64,000 nucleotides of DNA from Nocardia elegans NBRC 108235 (GCF_001612845.1 NZ_BDBF01000015.1:103974-167973), one strand, 5' to 3'. Positions 39,130-48,634 are shown, counted from the first letter of the stretch. The notes: generated from the letters alone by a model not told the origin. Made by a program: numbers and translations.

Positions 39130-40134
39130 TCACCGGCCGGTGAAGGTCAGCACCTCGTCGACGGCGCGGCGCGGGGTCGAGGGCGGGCCCGGCTCGTCCG
39201 TTGGCGAGCTGCCGATGCGGACGAGGACCTGCGGGAAACCGTGATGTGAGAGCAGCGCCGCGAGGGCGCGGCGGGCCGCCGGCACCTCTGTGAGGTGAGT
39301 GACCGGGCAGGTTCCCAATCCGGCGGCGGTGCATTCGAGCAGTACCGCCGACAGCGCCTCGCCGGTGCGGAGCCAGTACGCTCGCGAATCCTCCGGCGAG
39401 CTGATCGCGACGAGCCGGGCGTGGTCGAGGCGACCGGGCCGGCGTTCCGAATGCGGCCCCGCGGGGAACGTCCGGGCGACATCGACTCGCGCGAGTTCGG
39501 CGTCGGAGATCAGACCGCTGGCGGGGACGCCCTCGGTCGCCTCGAAATTCCCTGTCCACCAATGCAATTCGTCCTGATACATCCAGTCGTCACGGCGAGC
39601 CGCCGAGGCGGTGCGCGAGATCGCGGCGACTTGGGTGCGGGCGTCGCCGGCGAATTCGTCGAAGTCGAGCCCGTGCGGGGTGACGAGAGCGCGCAGCCTC
39701 GGCGCCATTTGCTCCCAGTGTCTCGGCGCGTCCATCGGCAGCCGATCGGTGTATCGGCGGGTGATGGCCGCCGCGCGGTGCGGGATTCCGTTCGGTGGAT
39801 CGGACCAGGGCCGGAAGTCCAGGACCGCCAGCAGGTCGGGTCGCGCGGGATCCGGCATCCGCACGATATCGGTGTGCCAGTCCCGCGCGGCGAGCGCGGT
39901 CCGGGCGTGGTGCAGTACCACGCCGCAGCTGATCACCTGCTCGCGGCCGTGCGGATCGGCTCCGGGCAGGACGCGATCGGGATCGGAGTACAGGAGCATC
40001 CGATCCCGGTCGAATATCCAGCGCCAGGGTTGAGTGTTGTGGACCGAGGGTGCTCGCTGCGCCAGCTCGACCACTGCCGCGACCGTCCGGTCGTCGGGCT
40101 TGTCGACGATTGTCGAAGGCTTTGCCGTGGTCAT
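39130..40134 (-). CDS. Acg-type nitroreductase family protein
   Basis: The 334-residue Acg-type protein has ELAQRAPSVHNTQPWRWIF at the N-terminus, SCGVVLHHARTALAARDW, AAITRRYTDRLPMD, DELHWWTGNFEATEGVPASGL, and CTAAGLGTCPVTHLTEVP near the C-terminus. It is closer to the copy at 49937 than to that at 32090, as both share the HWWTG segment. ATG 40134 is favoured over an upstream frame opening at 40215, because the predicted start from the DosR-like box at 40193 and TATCCG (40170-40165) is at 40158. It lies downstream of devR on the same strand. Confidence 0.88.
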   Translation of the reverse strand: MTTAKPSTIVDKPDDRTVAAVVELAQRAPSVHNTQPWRWIFDRDRMLLYSDPDRVLPGADPHGREQVISCGVVLHHARTALAARDWHTDIVRMPDPARPDLLAVLDFRPWSDPPNGIPHRAAAITRRYTDRLPMDAPRHWEQMAPRLRALVTPHGLDFDEFAGDARTQVAAISRTASAARRDDWMYQDELHWWTGNFEATEGVPASGLISDAELARVDVARTFPAGPHSERRPGRLDHARLVAISSPEDSRAYWLRTGEALSAVLLECTAAGLGTCPVTHLTEVPAARRALAALLSHHGFPQVLVRIGSSPTDEPGPPSTPRRAVDEVLTFTGR

Positions 40135-40192
40135 GGTGTCCAGTCTCACAACCACGAGGCGACCCGGATACGGGCGTTGATCCCGGCAAGTG

Positions 40193-40206
40193 GGGCCGAT
40201 GGTCAC
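40193..40206 (-). promoter_or_regulatory. DosR-like promoter of the nitroreductase at 39130
   Basis: Read leftward it is GTGACCATCGGCCC, one base from a typical DosR site. TATCCG at 40170-40165 is a good -10, and the start at about 40158 is 41.5 bases from the box centre, the geometry of known DosR promoters. Confidence 0.7.
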
Positions 40207-40218
40207 CGGCCCCACCGG

Positions 40219-40863
40219 CTACTCCGCCGGAGTCCTCGAATGCAGTTTGGTGGCGTAGACGGCCGCCTGGGTGCGCCGCTGCATACCGAGTTTGGCCAGC
40301 AGCCGCGAGACGTAGTTCTTGACGGTCTTCTCGGCGAGGAACATGCGGTCGGCGATCTCGCGATTGGTGAGTCCCTCGCCGAGCAGATCGAGCAATTTGC
40401 GTTCCTGCTCGGTCAGCGTCGCCAGCGGACCGTCGGGCTCGGTGCCGTGGCGCAGCTGCTCCATCAATGCGGCGGCGGCGCGGTTGTCCAGCAGTGATTT
40501 ACCGGCGCCGACGTCCTTCACCGCGCGGGCCAGTTCCATGCCCTTGATGTCCTTGACCACATAACCGCTGGCACCGGCCAGGATCGCATCGAGCATCGCG
40601 TGCTCGTCGGTGAAGGAGGTGAGGATCAGGCAGCGCAGGCCGTCGACCTTGGACAGCAGTTCCCGGCACAGCTCGATGCCGTTTCCGTCGGGAAGGCGGA
40701 CATCGAGCACCGCGACATCGGGGCGCAGCGCGGGGATGCGAGCCAGTGCCTGGGACACCGATCCCGCCTCGCCGACGACCGACAACTCCGGGTCGCCGTC
40801 GAGCAGGTCACTCAGCCCGCGACGAACGATTTCGTGGTCATCGACCAGGAACACCTTGATCAT
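40219..40863 (-). CDS. devR: DevR/DosR response regulator
   Basis: The 214-residue NarL/LuxR-type regulator has receiver residues Asp8 and Asp9 with phospho-acceptor Asp54 ([11 protein letters not shown]). The DNA-binding domain contains [39 protein letters not shown], nearly identical to M. tuberculosis DosR including the recognition helix ([12 protein letters not shown]). ATG 40863 gives the family N-terminus [11 protein letters not shown]. It activates dormancy genes by binding GGGAC-type boxes. A near-perfect box lies 68 bases upstream, so it is probably autoregulated. Confidence 0.96.
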   Translation of the reverse strand: MIKVFLVDDHEIVRRGLSDLLDGDPELSVVGEAGSVSQALARIPALRPDVAVLDVRLPDGNGIELCRELLSKVDGLRCLILTSFTDEHAMLDAILAGASGYVVKDIKGMELARAVKDVGAGKSLLDNRAAAALMEQLRHGTEPDGPLATLTEQERKLLDLLGEGLTNREIADRMFLAEKTVKNYVSRLLAKLGMQRRTQAAVYATKLHSRTPAE

Positions 40864-40930
40864 GGCGAGTGCGTCCAATCGGAGTAGCAATGAATGTACT
40901 CACCATAATGGCCTGATCAGTGCCTCAGCA

Positions 40931-40944
40931 TGGACGAAAGTCCC
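40931..40944 (-). promoter_or_regulatory. DosR-like box upstream of devR
   Basis: Read leftward it is GGGACTTTCGTCCA, the best match to the consensus in the window (13 of 14). TTATGG/TATGGT near 40908-40902 is at the expected -10, giving a start near 40896, 33 bases before devR. Autoactivation of devR is likely. Confidence 0.75.
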
Positions 40945-40962
40945 TTTCCTGGTTGCTGGCCC

Positions 40963-41424
40963 CTATACCTCGCCGGGCACTGTCGCGGCCGTCCCGTTGA
41001 GTTCGCTGCCGAGCATCACCGCGCGCAGCGGCTCGGGCACCACCGCGAGGATGTGGTCGAGGTGTCCGGGGGAGAACACATCGGACAGCGCGATCGTGAC
41101 CGCGCCGATCAGCGCCACCGCCTCGTCCGCGGACACGCCCGCCTCATGGGCGAACGCGTCGACGAATGTCGCGACGTCGTGGTGCACCGGAACGTGGGCG
41201 GGCACCCAGCCCTCGTAGAAGATGCCGCGGAGCAATTCGGGCAGCTGGGCGCTGAAATGCGCGGCGACGGGGACGTCGAGGCGGTCACGCACGGTGTGCA
41301 GCCAGGCGCGCAGCGCGCGCAGCGCGAAAGTGCGGTCCTCGGTGGCCAGCCGGTCGGCGACGGTTCGCAACCACGTGTGGGCGGTGTTCAGGGCCGGAGC
41401 GAACGGATCATCGTGGTATGTCAT
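40963..41424 (-). CDS. DUF2267 domain protein
   Basis: The 153-residue helical protein has the DUF2267 pattern: [33 protein letters not shown], then [15 protein letters not shown]. Members are common in stress and dormancy clusters; their function is unknown. The start overlaps the end of the PPOX gene by 17 bases, so translation is coupled. No cysteines or membrane segments. The C-terminus ends close to the devR box. Confidence 0.8.
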   Translation of the reverse strand: MTYHDDPFAPALNTAHTWLRTVADRLATEDRTFALRALRAWLHTVRDRLDVPVAAHFSAQLPELLRGIFYEGWVPAHVPVHHDVATFVDAFAHEAGVSADEAVALIGAVTIALSDVFSPGHLDHILAVVPEPLRAVMLGSELNGTAATVPGEV

Positions 41425-41917
41425 GGTTGTCGACTTTCGGCGAGAGGGTCGGTGGCGCCGGCGGTCCCGGAGTATCCGGTGCGCCGACGAGACGGATACC
41501 GGTCACGATGGTGGGTTCGATTTCGACGACGGTATCCATGGTCGCGGCTATCCATGGTGGCAGCAGTCTCTCGTATCGCGCGACGCGGTGCGGGTCGGCG
41601 ACCGGCCGCGCCAGACCGGTCACCACGACCGACCAGCCGGTGCGGGTGCCGGGGTCGATCTCGTCGGCTTCGTAGGCGACGACCACTCCGGGATCGGCTC
41701 GGATCGCCGACGTCAGCCGGGACGTGAGCCGAGTGCGTACCACGACGCGCCCGTCGGCTTCGACGAAATGGTTGACCGGGCGGATGGCCGGCAGCGCGTC
41801 GCGGGTGAAAACGACTCGGCCGTAGGCGATTCCGGCCAGCAGCCGCATCGCCTCGGCACGGTCGAGGGCGACGGTGGAGTTGGATGCGCCGTCGTCGGTG
41901 CGGTCGGGCGGAATCAC
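41408..41917 (-). CDS. Pyridoxamine 5'-phosphate oxidase-like (PPOX) family protein
   Basis: The 169-residue split-barrel protein has [45 protein letters not shown], the typical N-terminal half of flavin or F420 split-barrel proteins, then [11 protein letters not shown] and a proline-rich tail. It probably binds FMN or F420; the true substrate is unknown. GTG 41917 has AGAGG nine bases upstream; a frame from 41992 is longer but overlaps the DosR box. Similar small PPOX proteins (such as Rv3129) occur in the M. tuberculosis DosR regulon. Confidence 0.78.
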   Translation of the reverse strand: MIPPDRTDDGASNSTVALDRAEAMRLLAGIAYGRVVFTRDALPAIRPVNHFVEADGRVVVRTRLTSRLTSAIRADPGVVVAYEADEIDPGTRTGWSVVVTGLARPVADPHRVARYERLLPPWIAATMDTVVEIEPTIVTGIRLVGAPDTPGPPAPPTLSPKVDNHDIPR

Positions 41918-41985
41918 GATGCGGTACCTCTCGGGAGCTGAGCATCCGGTCTGTCCATGCCACCACCGCGCGGGCGGTGCTGGTA

Positions 41986-41999
41986 GGGGCAAAGGTCCA
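41986..41999 (-). promoter_or_regulatory. DosR-like box for the PPOX - DUF2267 operon
   Basis: Read leftward it is TGGACCTTTGCCCC, a good match to GGGACYWWNGNCCC. The predicted start is near 41951, 34 bases before GTG 41917. No clear -10 hexamer was seen. Confidence 0.6.
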
Positions 42000-42020
42000 C
42001 CACTGCGGGGCCTTCGCGGC

Positions 42021-42842
42021 TCATCGCCGCGACGTGATGAATCCGTAGTGGCCGTCGTAGCGGTGGTACAACACGCAGCCGCGGTCGAGTTCGCGATCGC
42101 GGTAGAAGAGGAACGGTGAACCGCTCAGCTGCAGCCGGCTCAGGGCCTCCGCACGGTCGAGAACCGGGGCCGGGGCATCGGCGACGGTGAGCGGCAGATT
42201 CGCCGAATCGGCGGTTGCCGCGCGTTCATCGAGCCGAATCAACCGATAGTGCCCGCCTGTGGTGCGCGCGAGCACGCTTTCGGTATCCGCGCCGGACTCG
42301 GTGAACAACCAGAAGTCGTAATCCATCAGCGCCATATCGGCCGCGGCCTCCGCCGCGGTGCGGTCGAGCAGATGAAAACACTTGGTGCGCAGGATCTTCC
42401 GCTGCGTGACCGGCCGGAGATAGAGCAGTGTGGCGGCCGGCGGTTCACACCGCCGTCGCCGCGCCGCTCCACCGCCGATCGGCAGGCGCAGCCGGGCACG
42501 CGTCCGCGCCTGCAGCAGATCCACCGCATCGCGCGCCGTTGCTCCCGTCACCTGCACTCGCAACGGGCGCGCGGCGACGATGTCCGCCTGTGCCACGAAC
42601 GGATTCGCCAGCGCCGACTCGCGATGGTCGGCCAGGCGGACCCGGATCGACGCCACCGGCGACGGTGCACAGCGCGCGGCGTCGCCGATGCGCCGCCGCG
42701 CGTACTCACCGAACATGCTGGGGACTCGGTCACCGAGCCGGATGTCGACGGTGGGCAGGTCGTATCCGGTGCCCTGGTCGTCGGATTCGGCGCGGCGTGT
42801 GGTGCCGCGCCGAGCGCCCGGCGCGGTGCTCGCGAAGTTCAT
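42021..42842 (-). CDS. RafH-like ribosome hibernation factor (Rv0079-like)
   Basis: The 273-residue protein has an N-terminal S30AE/HPF-type domain ([28 protein letters not shown]) and, after a basic linker, a C-terminal domain with two related halves: [33 protein letters not shown] and later [31 protein letters not shown]. Length equals M. tuberculosis Rv0079 (RafH), the DosR-controlled factor that stabilises ribosomes in hypoxia. ATG 42842 has AAGGAG eight bases upstream. A DosR-like box lies 51 bases upstream. Confidence 0.85.
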   Translation of the reverse strand: MNFASTAPGARRGTTRRAESDDQGTGYDLPTVDIRLGDRVPSMFGEYARRRIGDAARCAPSPVASIRVRLADHRESALANPFVAQADIVAARPLRVQVTGATARDAVDLLQARTRARLRLPIGGGAARRRRCEPPAATLLYLRPVTQRKILRTKCFHLLDRTAAEAAADMALMDYDFWLFTESGADTESVLARTTGGHYRLIRLDERAATADSANLPLTVADAPAPVLDRAEALSRLQLSGSPFLFYRDRELDRGCVLYHRYDGHYGFITSRR

Positions 42843-42892
42843 GGTCACGCTCCTTCGCGTCGATACCACCGCATTCTCGGTGCTGTCGGACA

Positions 42893-42906
42893 GGGCCGAA
42901 GGTCAC
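42893..42906 (-). promoter_or_regulatory. DosR-like box upstream of the RafH-like gene
   Basis: Read leftward it is GTGACCTTCGGCCC, a close match. The predicted start is near 42858, 16 bases before the gene; TATCGA at 42865-42860 may serve as -10 but is about five bases off the ideal place. Confidence 0.6.
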
Positions 42907-42934
42907 CGGCCCCCGGGCGTTGTGCTGCGGTACA

Positions 42935-43552
42935 TCAGGCGTCGACGGCGGGTTCCGTGGTGTCCGGCGGCCCGGAATAGGGGCTCTGCATCGCGGCGAA
43001 GCCGGGCGTGGAGGCCACGGTGACGAGTGCGTCGAACAGCTGTTTCCCCTCCCGCGGCCCGGGAATCTCCGTCAGTACCGGACCGGAGAAGCCACGGCCG
43101 TCGATCACGACGATAGGGCTCCCGCTCCGGTCTCCGAGTGCCTGCTGGCTGTGTCGATGCGCGTCGGCGACGGACTCGTCCAGCCCGATATCCTCCGCGC
43201 CCTCGGCCAGGGTGGGGTCCATCCCGGTTCTCGTGAGCAAGGTTCGCATCGTCTCGTCGGTGATCGGTTCCCGGCGCGTATGCGCCACGGTGCCGAACTC
43301 GTGATACAGCCGGGTGAATCCCTCGACGCCGTACAGTCGCGTCGCGGCGGCGAAAACCCGCCCGATCCGCCGGGATCGCTCGATCATCGGGCGGTGATCG
43401 GCGTCTACCTCGTGCCCCTCGTTGAGTACGGCGAGACTCATCTGCCGCAGGGTGACGCGAGCGCCGGCGTCCGCGGCCGCCGTCTGCAGCCAGCGGGCGG
43501 TCACCCAGCTGAACGGGCAGACCGGGTCCACATACAGCGCGATATCCGTCAT
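42935..43552 (-). CDS. DsbA-like thioredoxin-fold protein (mycothiol-dependent nitroreductase family)
   Basis: The 205-residue protein begins MTDIALYVDPVCPFSWVTARW and has a helical insert and a late cis-Pro segment (GSPIVVIDGRGFSGPVL). M. tuberculosis Rv2466c has CPWC at this place; here the second cysteine is Ser (CPFS), so any chemistry would rely on one Cys and probably mycothiol. ATG 43552 has AGGAG five bases upstream. It is divergent from the MMPL unit, and the palindrome at 43618 lies 66 bases before it, so shared control is possible. Confidence 0.82.
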   Translation of the reverse strand: MTDIALYVDPVCPFSWVTARWLQTAAADAGARVTLRQMSLAVLNEGHEVDADHRPMIERSRRIGRVFAAATRLYGVEGFTRLYHEFGTVAHTRREPITDETMRTLLTRTGMDPTLAEGAEDIGLDESVADAHRHSQQALGDRSGSPIVVIDGRGFSGPVLTEIPGPREGKQLFDALVTVASTPGFAAMQSPYSGPPDTTEPAVDA

Positions 43553-43606
43553 GTCGTCTCCTTTCGCATCCATTGCCGGTGTACCCGCCTGTGGGCGAGC
43601 GCACCT

Positions 43607-43668
43607 TTGCGTCCCAGATACCCCCTGGGGTATGTTGGCCGCTATACGAAATATACCCCCTGGGGTAT
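43607..43668 (+). promoter_or_regulatory. Promoter and two CsoR-family operators upstream of the MMPL gene
   Basis: Two identical palindromes ATACCCCCTGGGGTAT lie at 43618-43633 and 43653-43668, 35 bases apart. The first sits between TTGCGT (43607-43612) and TATGTT (43631-43636), a -35/-10 pair with 18-base spacing. The second covers the predicted start region. This GC-box form is typical of CsoR/CstR-family operators. Confidence 0.8.
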
Positions 43669-43682
43669 CGAAGGGAGGCGTG

Positions 43683-45836
43683 ATGACCGAATCGCAGGTC
43701 GTGTCACCGCCGGCGGCCACCACGCGGGGCTCCGGCGGAATGCTGGGCAGACTGGGGGCCGCCATGGCCGGCCACACCCGGATCGTGTTCGGGGTCTGGC
43801 TGCTGGTGCTGGTGGCGCTCGGAGCCGCGGCGCCGAGCGTGTTCAATTCCCTCGCGGGCGCCGGCTGGCAGGCCAACGGGTCGGATTCGGTGCGGGTGCG
43901 CGAGCTGGCGCAGCAGCACTTCGGCGGCAATTCGTCGGCCGCGGTGCAGGTCGTGGTGCACTCCGACACCCGGACCGTCGAAAGTCCTGAAGTGCAATCG
44001 GTGCTCGGCCGGATGACCGCGATCTTCGCCGGTGATTCCCGATTCGGCGAGGTGGTGGCGCCCCAGCCGGGGATGTCGATCAGCCCCGACGGGCACACGG
44101 GAATCCTCATCGCCGGCGCCGCGGCCTCGACCGATGACATGGTGAAGGCGGTCGATGCGCACAAGGACGCGCTGACGGCGTTGTCGGGCAACGGAATCGA
44201 GGTCTATCCCACCGGCGCGTCGGCGCTGTGGAGCGACTTCAACAAGGCCAATCACGATGCGATGCTGAAGGCCGAGATGTTCTCCTGGCCGGTGACCCTC
44301 GCCATCATGGTGGTCGCCTTCGGCTCGCTGGTGGCGGCCGGGCTGCCGTTGCTGCTCACCCTGGCCGGCTTGATCGCCTCGGCCGGTGGGCTGGTGCTGC
44401 TCAACCACGTGACGCCGATTTCGGTGTGGGCCATGAACTTCGCGATGATGTTCGCCCTGGCGCTGGGCATCGACTACGCCCTGTTCATCGTCGCCCGCTT
44501 CCGCGGCGCGCTCGCGGCGAGTTCCGATCCCCGTGCGGCGGTGGCCGAGACCATGAGCACGGCGGGTAAGGCCGTGGTGCTGTCCGGGCTGACGGTGCTG
44601 GTGAGCCTGTCGGCGGTGCTGATCGTGCCGGCTCCGGCGGTGCGGACGATGGCCGTCGGGATCATGTTCGCGGTGGCGTTCGTGCTGCTGGCGACGCTGA
44701 CCCTGTTGCCGGCCGCGCTGGGCGCGCTGGGTGGCCGGATCAATGCCGGGTCGCTGCCTCGCATCGGCCGCCAGCATCACCGCTCACCGCGGTTCGCGGC
44801 CTGGGGCCGGATCCTGCACGACCGGCCGTGGCCGTTCGCGATCGCCGCACTGCTGGTCCTGGTCGCGCTCGCGATCCCGGTGACCGGATTGAAGGTCGCG
44901 ATGCCGTCGATCCAGGTCGTGCCCTCGGACGCGCCGGTTCGTCAGGGTTACGAACTGGTGCAGGCACAGATGGGCGAAGGCGCTCCCGGAATGTTGCAGA
45001 TCATCGCGCCCGCAACGGAATCCGGCGCGGTGGCGAACGCCGCCTCGGCGGTCGACGGCATCGCGATGGTCACTCCGCCGCAATTGGCCCGCGACGGAAG
45101 CGGACTGGCGATGATGCAGGCGCTGCCGAACGTCGACCCCTCCGACGCGCGGATGACCACGATCCTCGATCACCTGCGAGACCGGCTGCCGGCCGGAGCG
45201 CTGGTGGGCGGTGCGCCCGCGGAGAATCTGGATCTGCAACACGCTCTGAACCACTACTTCCCGATCATCGTGGGAATCATCCTGGTGCTCGGCTTCGCCC
45301 TGCTGCTGGTGGCGTTGCAGGCTCCGCTGATCGCGGCGCTGGGCACGGTGGTGAGTCTGCTGTCGACGGCCGCGGCGTTCGGAGTGGCGAAACTGATCTT
45401 CCAGGACGGGCACGGGGCCGGCCTGCTCGGTTTCACCCCGCAGGGATTCCTCGACGGCTGGGGTCCGGTGTTCTTCTTCGCGATGATCTTCGCCATCGCG
45501 ATGGACTACACGGTCTTCCTGCTGGCGACGGCGAAGGAGCATTACGAGCGCTCCGGCGATCCGAGTCACGCTCTGGTGGACGGACTGGCCCACTCCGGCC
45601 GGGTGATCTTCGCGGCCGCGGCGGTCATGGTGGCGGTGTTCTTCACCTTCTCGCTCGCCGATCCGCTGCCGCCCAAGGAGATGGGCATCATCCTCGGTGT
45701 GGCCGTGTTGCTGGACGCCGTCGCGGTGCGACTGGTGCTGCTGCCGGTCCTGCTGCGGCTGACCGGGCATGGTGCCTGGGCATCGCCGCGGTGGTTGCGC
45801 CGGATGCTGCCGTCGATCAGCTTCGCGCATGACTGA
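43683..45836 (+). CDS. MMPL family transporter
   Basis: The 717-residue RND/MMPL protein has twelve likely membrane helices in two halves, each starting with one helix and a large periplasmic loop. Motifs include ALGIDYALFIVARFR in half 1 and AMDYTVFLLATAKEHYERSGDP in half 2, carrying the Asp-Tyr proton-relay pairs. MMPL proteins export lipids, siderophores or small toxic compounds by proton motive force. It is shorter than mycobacterial MmpL3 (over 900 residues). ATG 43683 has GGGAGG five bases upstream. It is first in the unit MMPL - CsoR/CstR-like - DUF2892 - DUF302. Confidence 0.9.
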   Translation: MTESQVVSPPAATTRGSGGMLGRLGAAMAGHTRIVFGVWLLVLVALGAAAPSVFNSLAGAGWQANGSDSVRVRELAQQHFGGNSSAAVQVVVHSDTRTVESPEVQSVLGRMTAIFAGDSRFGEVVAPQPGMSISPDGHTGILIAGAAASTDDMVKAVDAHKDALTALSGNGIEVYPTGASALWSDFNKANHDAMLKAEMFSWPVTLAIMVVAFGSLVAAGLPLLLTLAGLIASAGGLVLLNHVTPISVWAMNFAMMFALALGIDYALFIVARFRGALAASSDPRAAVAETMSTAGKAVVLSGLTVLVSLSAVLIVPAPAVRTMAVGIMFAVAFVLLATLTLLPAALGALGGRINAGSLPRIGRQHHRSPRFAAWGRILHDRPWPFAIAALLVLVALAIPVTGLKVAMPSIQVVPSDAPVRQGYELVQAQMGEGAPGMLQIIAPATESGAVANAASAVDGIAMVTPPQLARDGSGLAMMQALPNVDPSDARMTTILDHLRDRLPAGALVGGAPAENLDLQHALNHYFPIIVGIILVLGFALLLVALQAPLIAALGTVVSLLSTAAAFGVAKLIFQDGHGAGLLGFTPQGFLDGWGPVFFFAMIFAIAMDYTVFLLATAKEHYERSGDPSHALVDGLAHSGRVIFAAAAVMVAVFFTFSLADPLPPKEMGIILGVAVLLDAVAVRLVLLPVLLRLTGHGAWASPRWLRRMLPSISFAHD

Positions 45837-45844
45837 CGCCACAA

Positions 45845-45878
45845 CCCTCCAGCATACCCCCAGGGGTATGCTGGAGGG
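45845..45878 (+). promoter_or_regulatory. Extended palindrome before the CsoR/CstR-like gene
   Basis: CCCTCCAGCATACCCC (45845-45860) and GGGGTATGCTGGAGGG (45863-45878) are perfect 16-base arms around CA. The centre repeats the ATACCCC/GGGGTAT operator of 43618. TATGCT at 45867-45872 is a good -10. It may also work as an RNA hairpin ending or attenuating the MMPL transcript. Confidence 0.75.
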
Positions 45879-45882
45879 GTAG

Positions 45883-46173
<291 letters not shown>

Positions 46174-46209
46174 AAAGCGAAGGCGCCCAACCTATCCGGA
46201 AGTGAACGC

Positions 46210-46452
46210 ATGCCGAACCTACCTCGCCACGAAGGCTGGTCCATCGCCCGCGTCGTCCCGCTGCTGGCCGGCACCATCGTGCTGATCAGTGTGGTCGCGG
46301 CCGCGGCATGGTCGGGCTGGTGGCTCGTTCTCACCGGGTTCGTCGGCGCGAATCTGCTGCTGTACGGCGTTGCGGGCTGGTGCCCGGCGACCCTGCTGCT
46401 ACGGCGGCTGGGCCTGCCGGCCACGGCCGGTTGCGCCGTCTCGCGGACCTGA
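46210..46452 (+). CDS. DUF2892 (YgaP-like) two-helix membrane protein
   Basis: The 80-residue protein has two membrane helices (VVPLLAGTIVLISVVAAAAW and WWLVLTGFVGANLLLYGVAGW) followed by WCPATLLLRRLGL. This is the DUF2892 domain, known as the membrane part of YgaP-type rhodaneses. Its Cys in GWCP is conserved in the family. Rhodanese-DUF2892 proteins are often controlled by CstR-like repressors, which supports a sulfur role for this operon. It follows the repressor gene by 36 bases. Confidence 0.8.
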   Translation: MPNLPRHEGWSIARVVPLLAGTIVLISVVAAAAWSGWWLVLTGFVGANLLLYGVAGWCPATLLLRRLGLPATAGCAVSRT

Positions 46453-46491
46453 CCCGGTTCACCACCCCCATCGAAAGGAAAGCGGGCGATC

Positions 46492-46896
46492 ATGAATCTG
46501 GCGATTTCCACCACGCTGCACACCGACCGGTTCGACGAGGCCGTGGAACGGACGCGGGCCGCACTGGCCGAGCAGGGTTTCGGAGTGCTGACCGAGATCG
46601 ATATGGCCGCGACCCTCAAGGCCAAACTCGGCGAAGACATGGAGGACTACCGCATCCTCGGAGCGTGCAACCCGCCGCTGGCGCATCGCGCGGTCGGCGT
46701 CGACCGCCGCATCGGATTGTTGTTGCCCTGCAACGTGATCGTGCGGCGCGACCCCGACGACGCGGGCGCCGTCATCGTGGAAGCGATGGATCCCGAGGTC
46801 ATGGTGCAGGTCACCGGCGATTCGGAATTGGAACCGATCGCGACCGAGGCCGCCGCGAAACTCCGCGGCGCCATCGACGCTCTCACCCGGGCCTGA
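46492..46896 (+). CDS. DUF302 domain protein
   Basis: The 134-residue canonical DUF302 protein has FDEAVERTRAALAEQGFGVLTEIDM, then the motif LGACNPPLAHRAV and GLLLPCNVIVRR. The two motif cysteines may bind a metal or thiol ligand; the function is unknown. DUF302 genes are frequent near sulfur-metabolism and CsoR-family genes. A diverged copy of this domain is fused to a GyrI-like domain at 19421-20302. It is the last gene of the unit and converges on the GAF-ANTAR genes. Confidence 0.85.
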   Translation: MNLAISTTLHTDRFDEAVERTRAALAEQGFGVLTEIDMAATLKAKLGEDMEDYRILGACNPPLAHRAVGVDRRIGLLLPCNVIVRRDPDDAGAVIVEAMDPEVMVQVTGDSELEPIATEAAAKLRGAIDALTRA

Positions 46897-46959
46897 CGGC
46901 GTCTGCCCGGTGACCGCGGCCGCGGCGGCACCCACTGCCGCGGTCCAATCCGGAGAACG

Positions 46960-47742
46960 TCAGAGTGACCGGTCCAGAGCGGACCAGTCGAAGGTCCCGT
47001 CCGTGATGCTGCGAGACAGCGTGGTCGGCACCATTCCGCTGTCGCGGGCGTGTGCCTGGAGCAGTGCGTCGGCACGGTCGGTATCGGTATCCAGCCGTCC
47101 GGCCGCCATGCCGACGGCATGTTCGTGCCGGACGCGGTCGTCGAAGGCGGCGAGGACGCGGCCGGCCAGCATGTCCGACCGTGCCTCGTCGCTGTCCTGG
47201 CACAGCGACAGCGTCGTCAGATCGGCCACCGTCTGCACCACGGCGCGGTGGTCGCCGCCGAATTCGGTCGGCGCGTCGTAGAACAGCGCCAGACTGCCGA
47301 CCGCACGGGTTCCCAGCACCATGGGGGCCGCGCATATCGCGTGGTATCCGAGGGCGAGCGCGTCACGCGTGAGGGCAGGCCAGGTGTTGTCGTCGCTGTC
47401 GTTCTCGACTTCGGCCACCTCCATGGTGGCCATGCTTCGGCTCCAGGGGCCGCGGCCGGCGTGATTCTCGAGGAGCCGAACGAGATCTCTGTGCTCGCCG
47501 CGTGCCGTGACGACCCGTACGACGCCGCGTGAATCCACCCCGATCACAGCGATGGCGGCGGCGTTCAAGACCTCGGAACACAGGTGGGTGACCATCGGAA
47601 GCGTGTCCGCGAACCTGGCATCGCGAACGAGGTCGGCGGTGAGCCGCGCCAGCGGACGGACCAGCGGTTCCGGCACCGCGGTCTGCTCGGTCGCGGCCGT
47701 TGGTTCAGGATCTCGTCCAGGGGTCTGGGGGTCACCGGTCAT
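46960..47742 (-). CDS. GAF and ANTAR domain regulator
   Basis: The 260-residue protein has a GAF domain (about 35-185, LPMVTHLCSEVLNAAAIAVIGVDSRG, then YHAICAAPMVLGTRAVGSLALFY) and a C-terminal ANTAR domain (about 195-258, RVRHEHAVGMAAGRLDTDTDRADALLQAHARDSG). ANTAR proteins bind dual-hexaloop RNA to prevent termination. The N-terminus is a Pro/Glu-rich tail. It overlaps the upstream GAF-ANTAR gene by four bases (ATGA), so the two are co-expressed and could form a heteromer. The ligand is unknown. Confidence 0.88.
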   Translation of the reverse strand: MTGDPQTPGRDPEPTAATEQTAVPEPLVRPLARLTADLVRDARFADTLPMVTHLCSEVLNAAAIAVIGVDSRGVVRVVTARGEHRDLVRLLENHAGRGPWSRSMATMEVAEVENDSDDNTWPALTRDALALGYHAICAAPMVLGTRAVGSLALFYDAPTEFGGDHRAVVQTVADLTTLSLCQDSDEARSDMLAGRVLAAFDDRVRHEHAVGMAAGRLDTDTDRADALLQAHARDSGMVPTTLSRSITDGTFDWSALDRSL

Positions 47743-48461
47743 TCGCTCGCTCCGTCGAGGTCGACGCGTCGTTCCAGGACACTTCGCGCCACGTCGAGCA
47801 GAGGACTGTTCGTGGCGAAGGCGAACGCCCGCAGGCGCAGAAATGCCTCGTCCAGGGGAATGCCCATTCGCGCGGCGACCATTCCTGTCGCCACATTCAC
47901 GTCCGGATGTGTGGTTGCGACCGGCACAGCTTCCGGCTCCGGCGTGACGAGACCCTCGAGCAGGGTGTAACTGATCAGATCGGCGAGCAACGTCGCGTCG
48001 ATCTCGGCGCGCGTCGGCATGTCGCCGGGCTCGAACCGATACAGATCGAGGGCACCGATCCGGATGCCGCCGACCCGGAGAGGTAAGGCGGCGACCGCGC
48101 ACAACCCCAGACGAGCTACCTCGTTCGCATACATCGGCCACCGCTCGAAATCTCTCGTCCCGGCGCTCGCCCGCACGGTGTCACCGGTGGCGAACGCCGT
48201 GAAACCGGGGCCTTCTCCGAGAACCATCTGGACGTCCTCGATCTGTTCGGCGCCCGAATCGCTGCACCCGATCACCTCGACGATCGCACCGGCCGAATGC
48301 AACGCGAGCGCGACCGAATCGACCCCCGCCAGCACGTCACGACATGCCACACAGACTCGATATCCCCAATCGTCGGCGCAGCGTGGGCGGACGATCGCGG
48401 CCACCGCCGCCTCCAGCCGGCCCATCGAGCGCTCGTCCACTGGTACTTCCTGGCTCCCCAT
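47739..48461 (-). CDS. GAF and ANTAR domain regulator
   Basis: The 240-residue protein has a GAF domain (about 20-170) with VCVACRDVLAGVDSVALALHSAG and VQMVLGEGPGFTAFATGDTVRA, and an ANTAR domain at the end (VNVATGMVAARMGIPLDEAFLRLRAFAFATNSPLLDVA). The GAF part has five cysteines, so redox or metal sensing is possible. ATG 48461 or GTG 48464 is the start. It is divergent from the permease gene; the DosR-like box between them faces the permease. Confidence 0.88.
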   Translation of the reverse strand: MGSQEVPVDERSMGRLEAAVAAIVRPRCADDWGYRVCVACRDVLAGVDSVALALHSAGAIVEVIGCSDSGAEQIEDVQMVLGEGPGFTAFATGDTVRASAGTRDFERWPMYANEVARLGLCAVAALPLRVGGIRIGALDLYRFEPGDMPTRAEIDATLLADLISYTLLEGLVTPEPEAVPVATTHPDVNVATGMVAARMGIPLDEAFLRLRAFAFATNSPLLDVARSVLERRVDLDGASE

Positions 48462-48634
48462 CACACTGTTCGCGCCGGCGGATCGACGTGCCGACGAATC
48501 GAGGTTTTCCGGTTCGGCGTGCGCCGACCGTGCCTCTGCACCCGAGACTAGTCACCCGGCGCCGCGGTGCCGACCGTTCTCCGGCGCCGGTTCCCTTTCG
48601 GTGACCCAAGGCTCCGTTTCGACGACGGCCGCCC

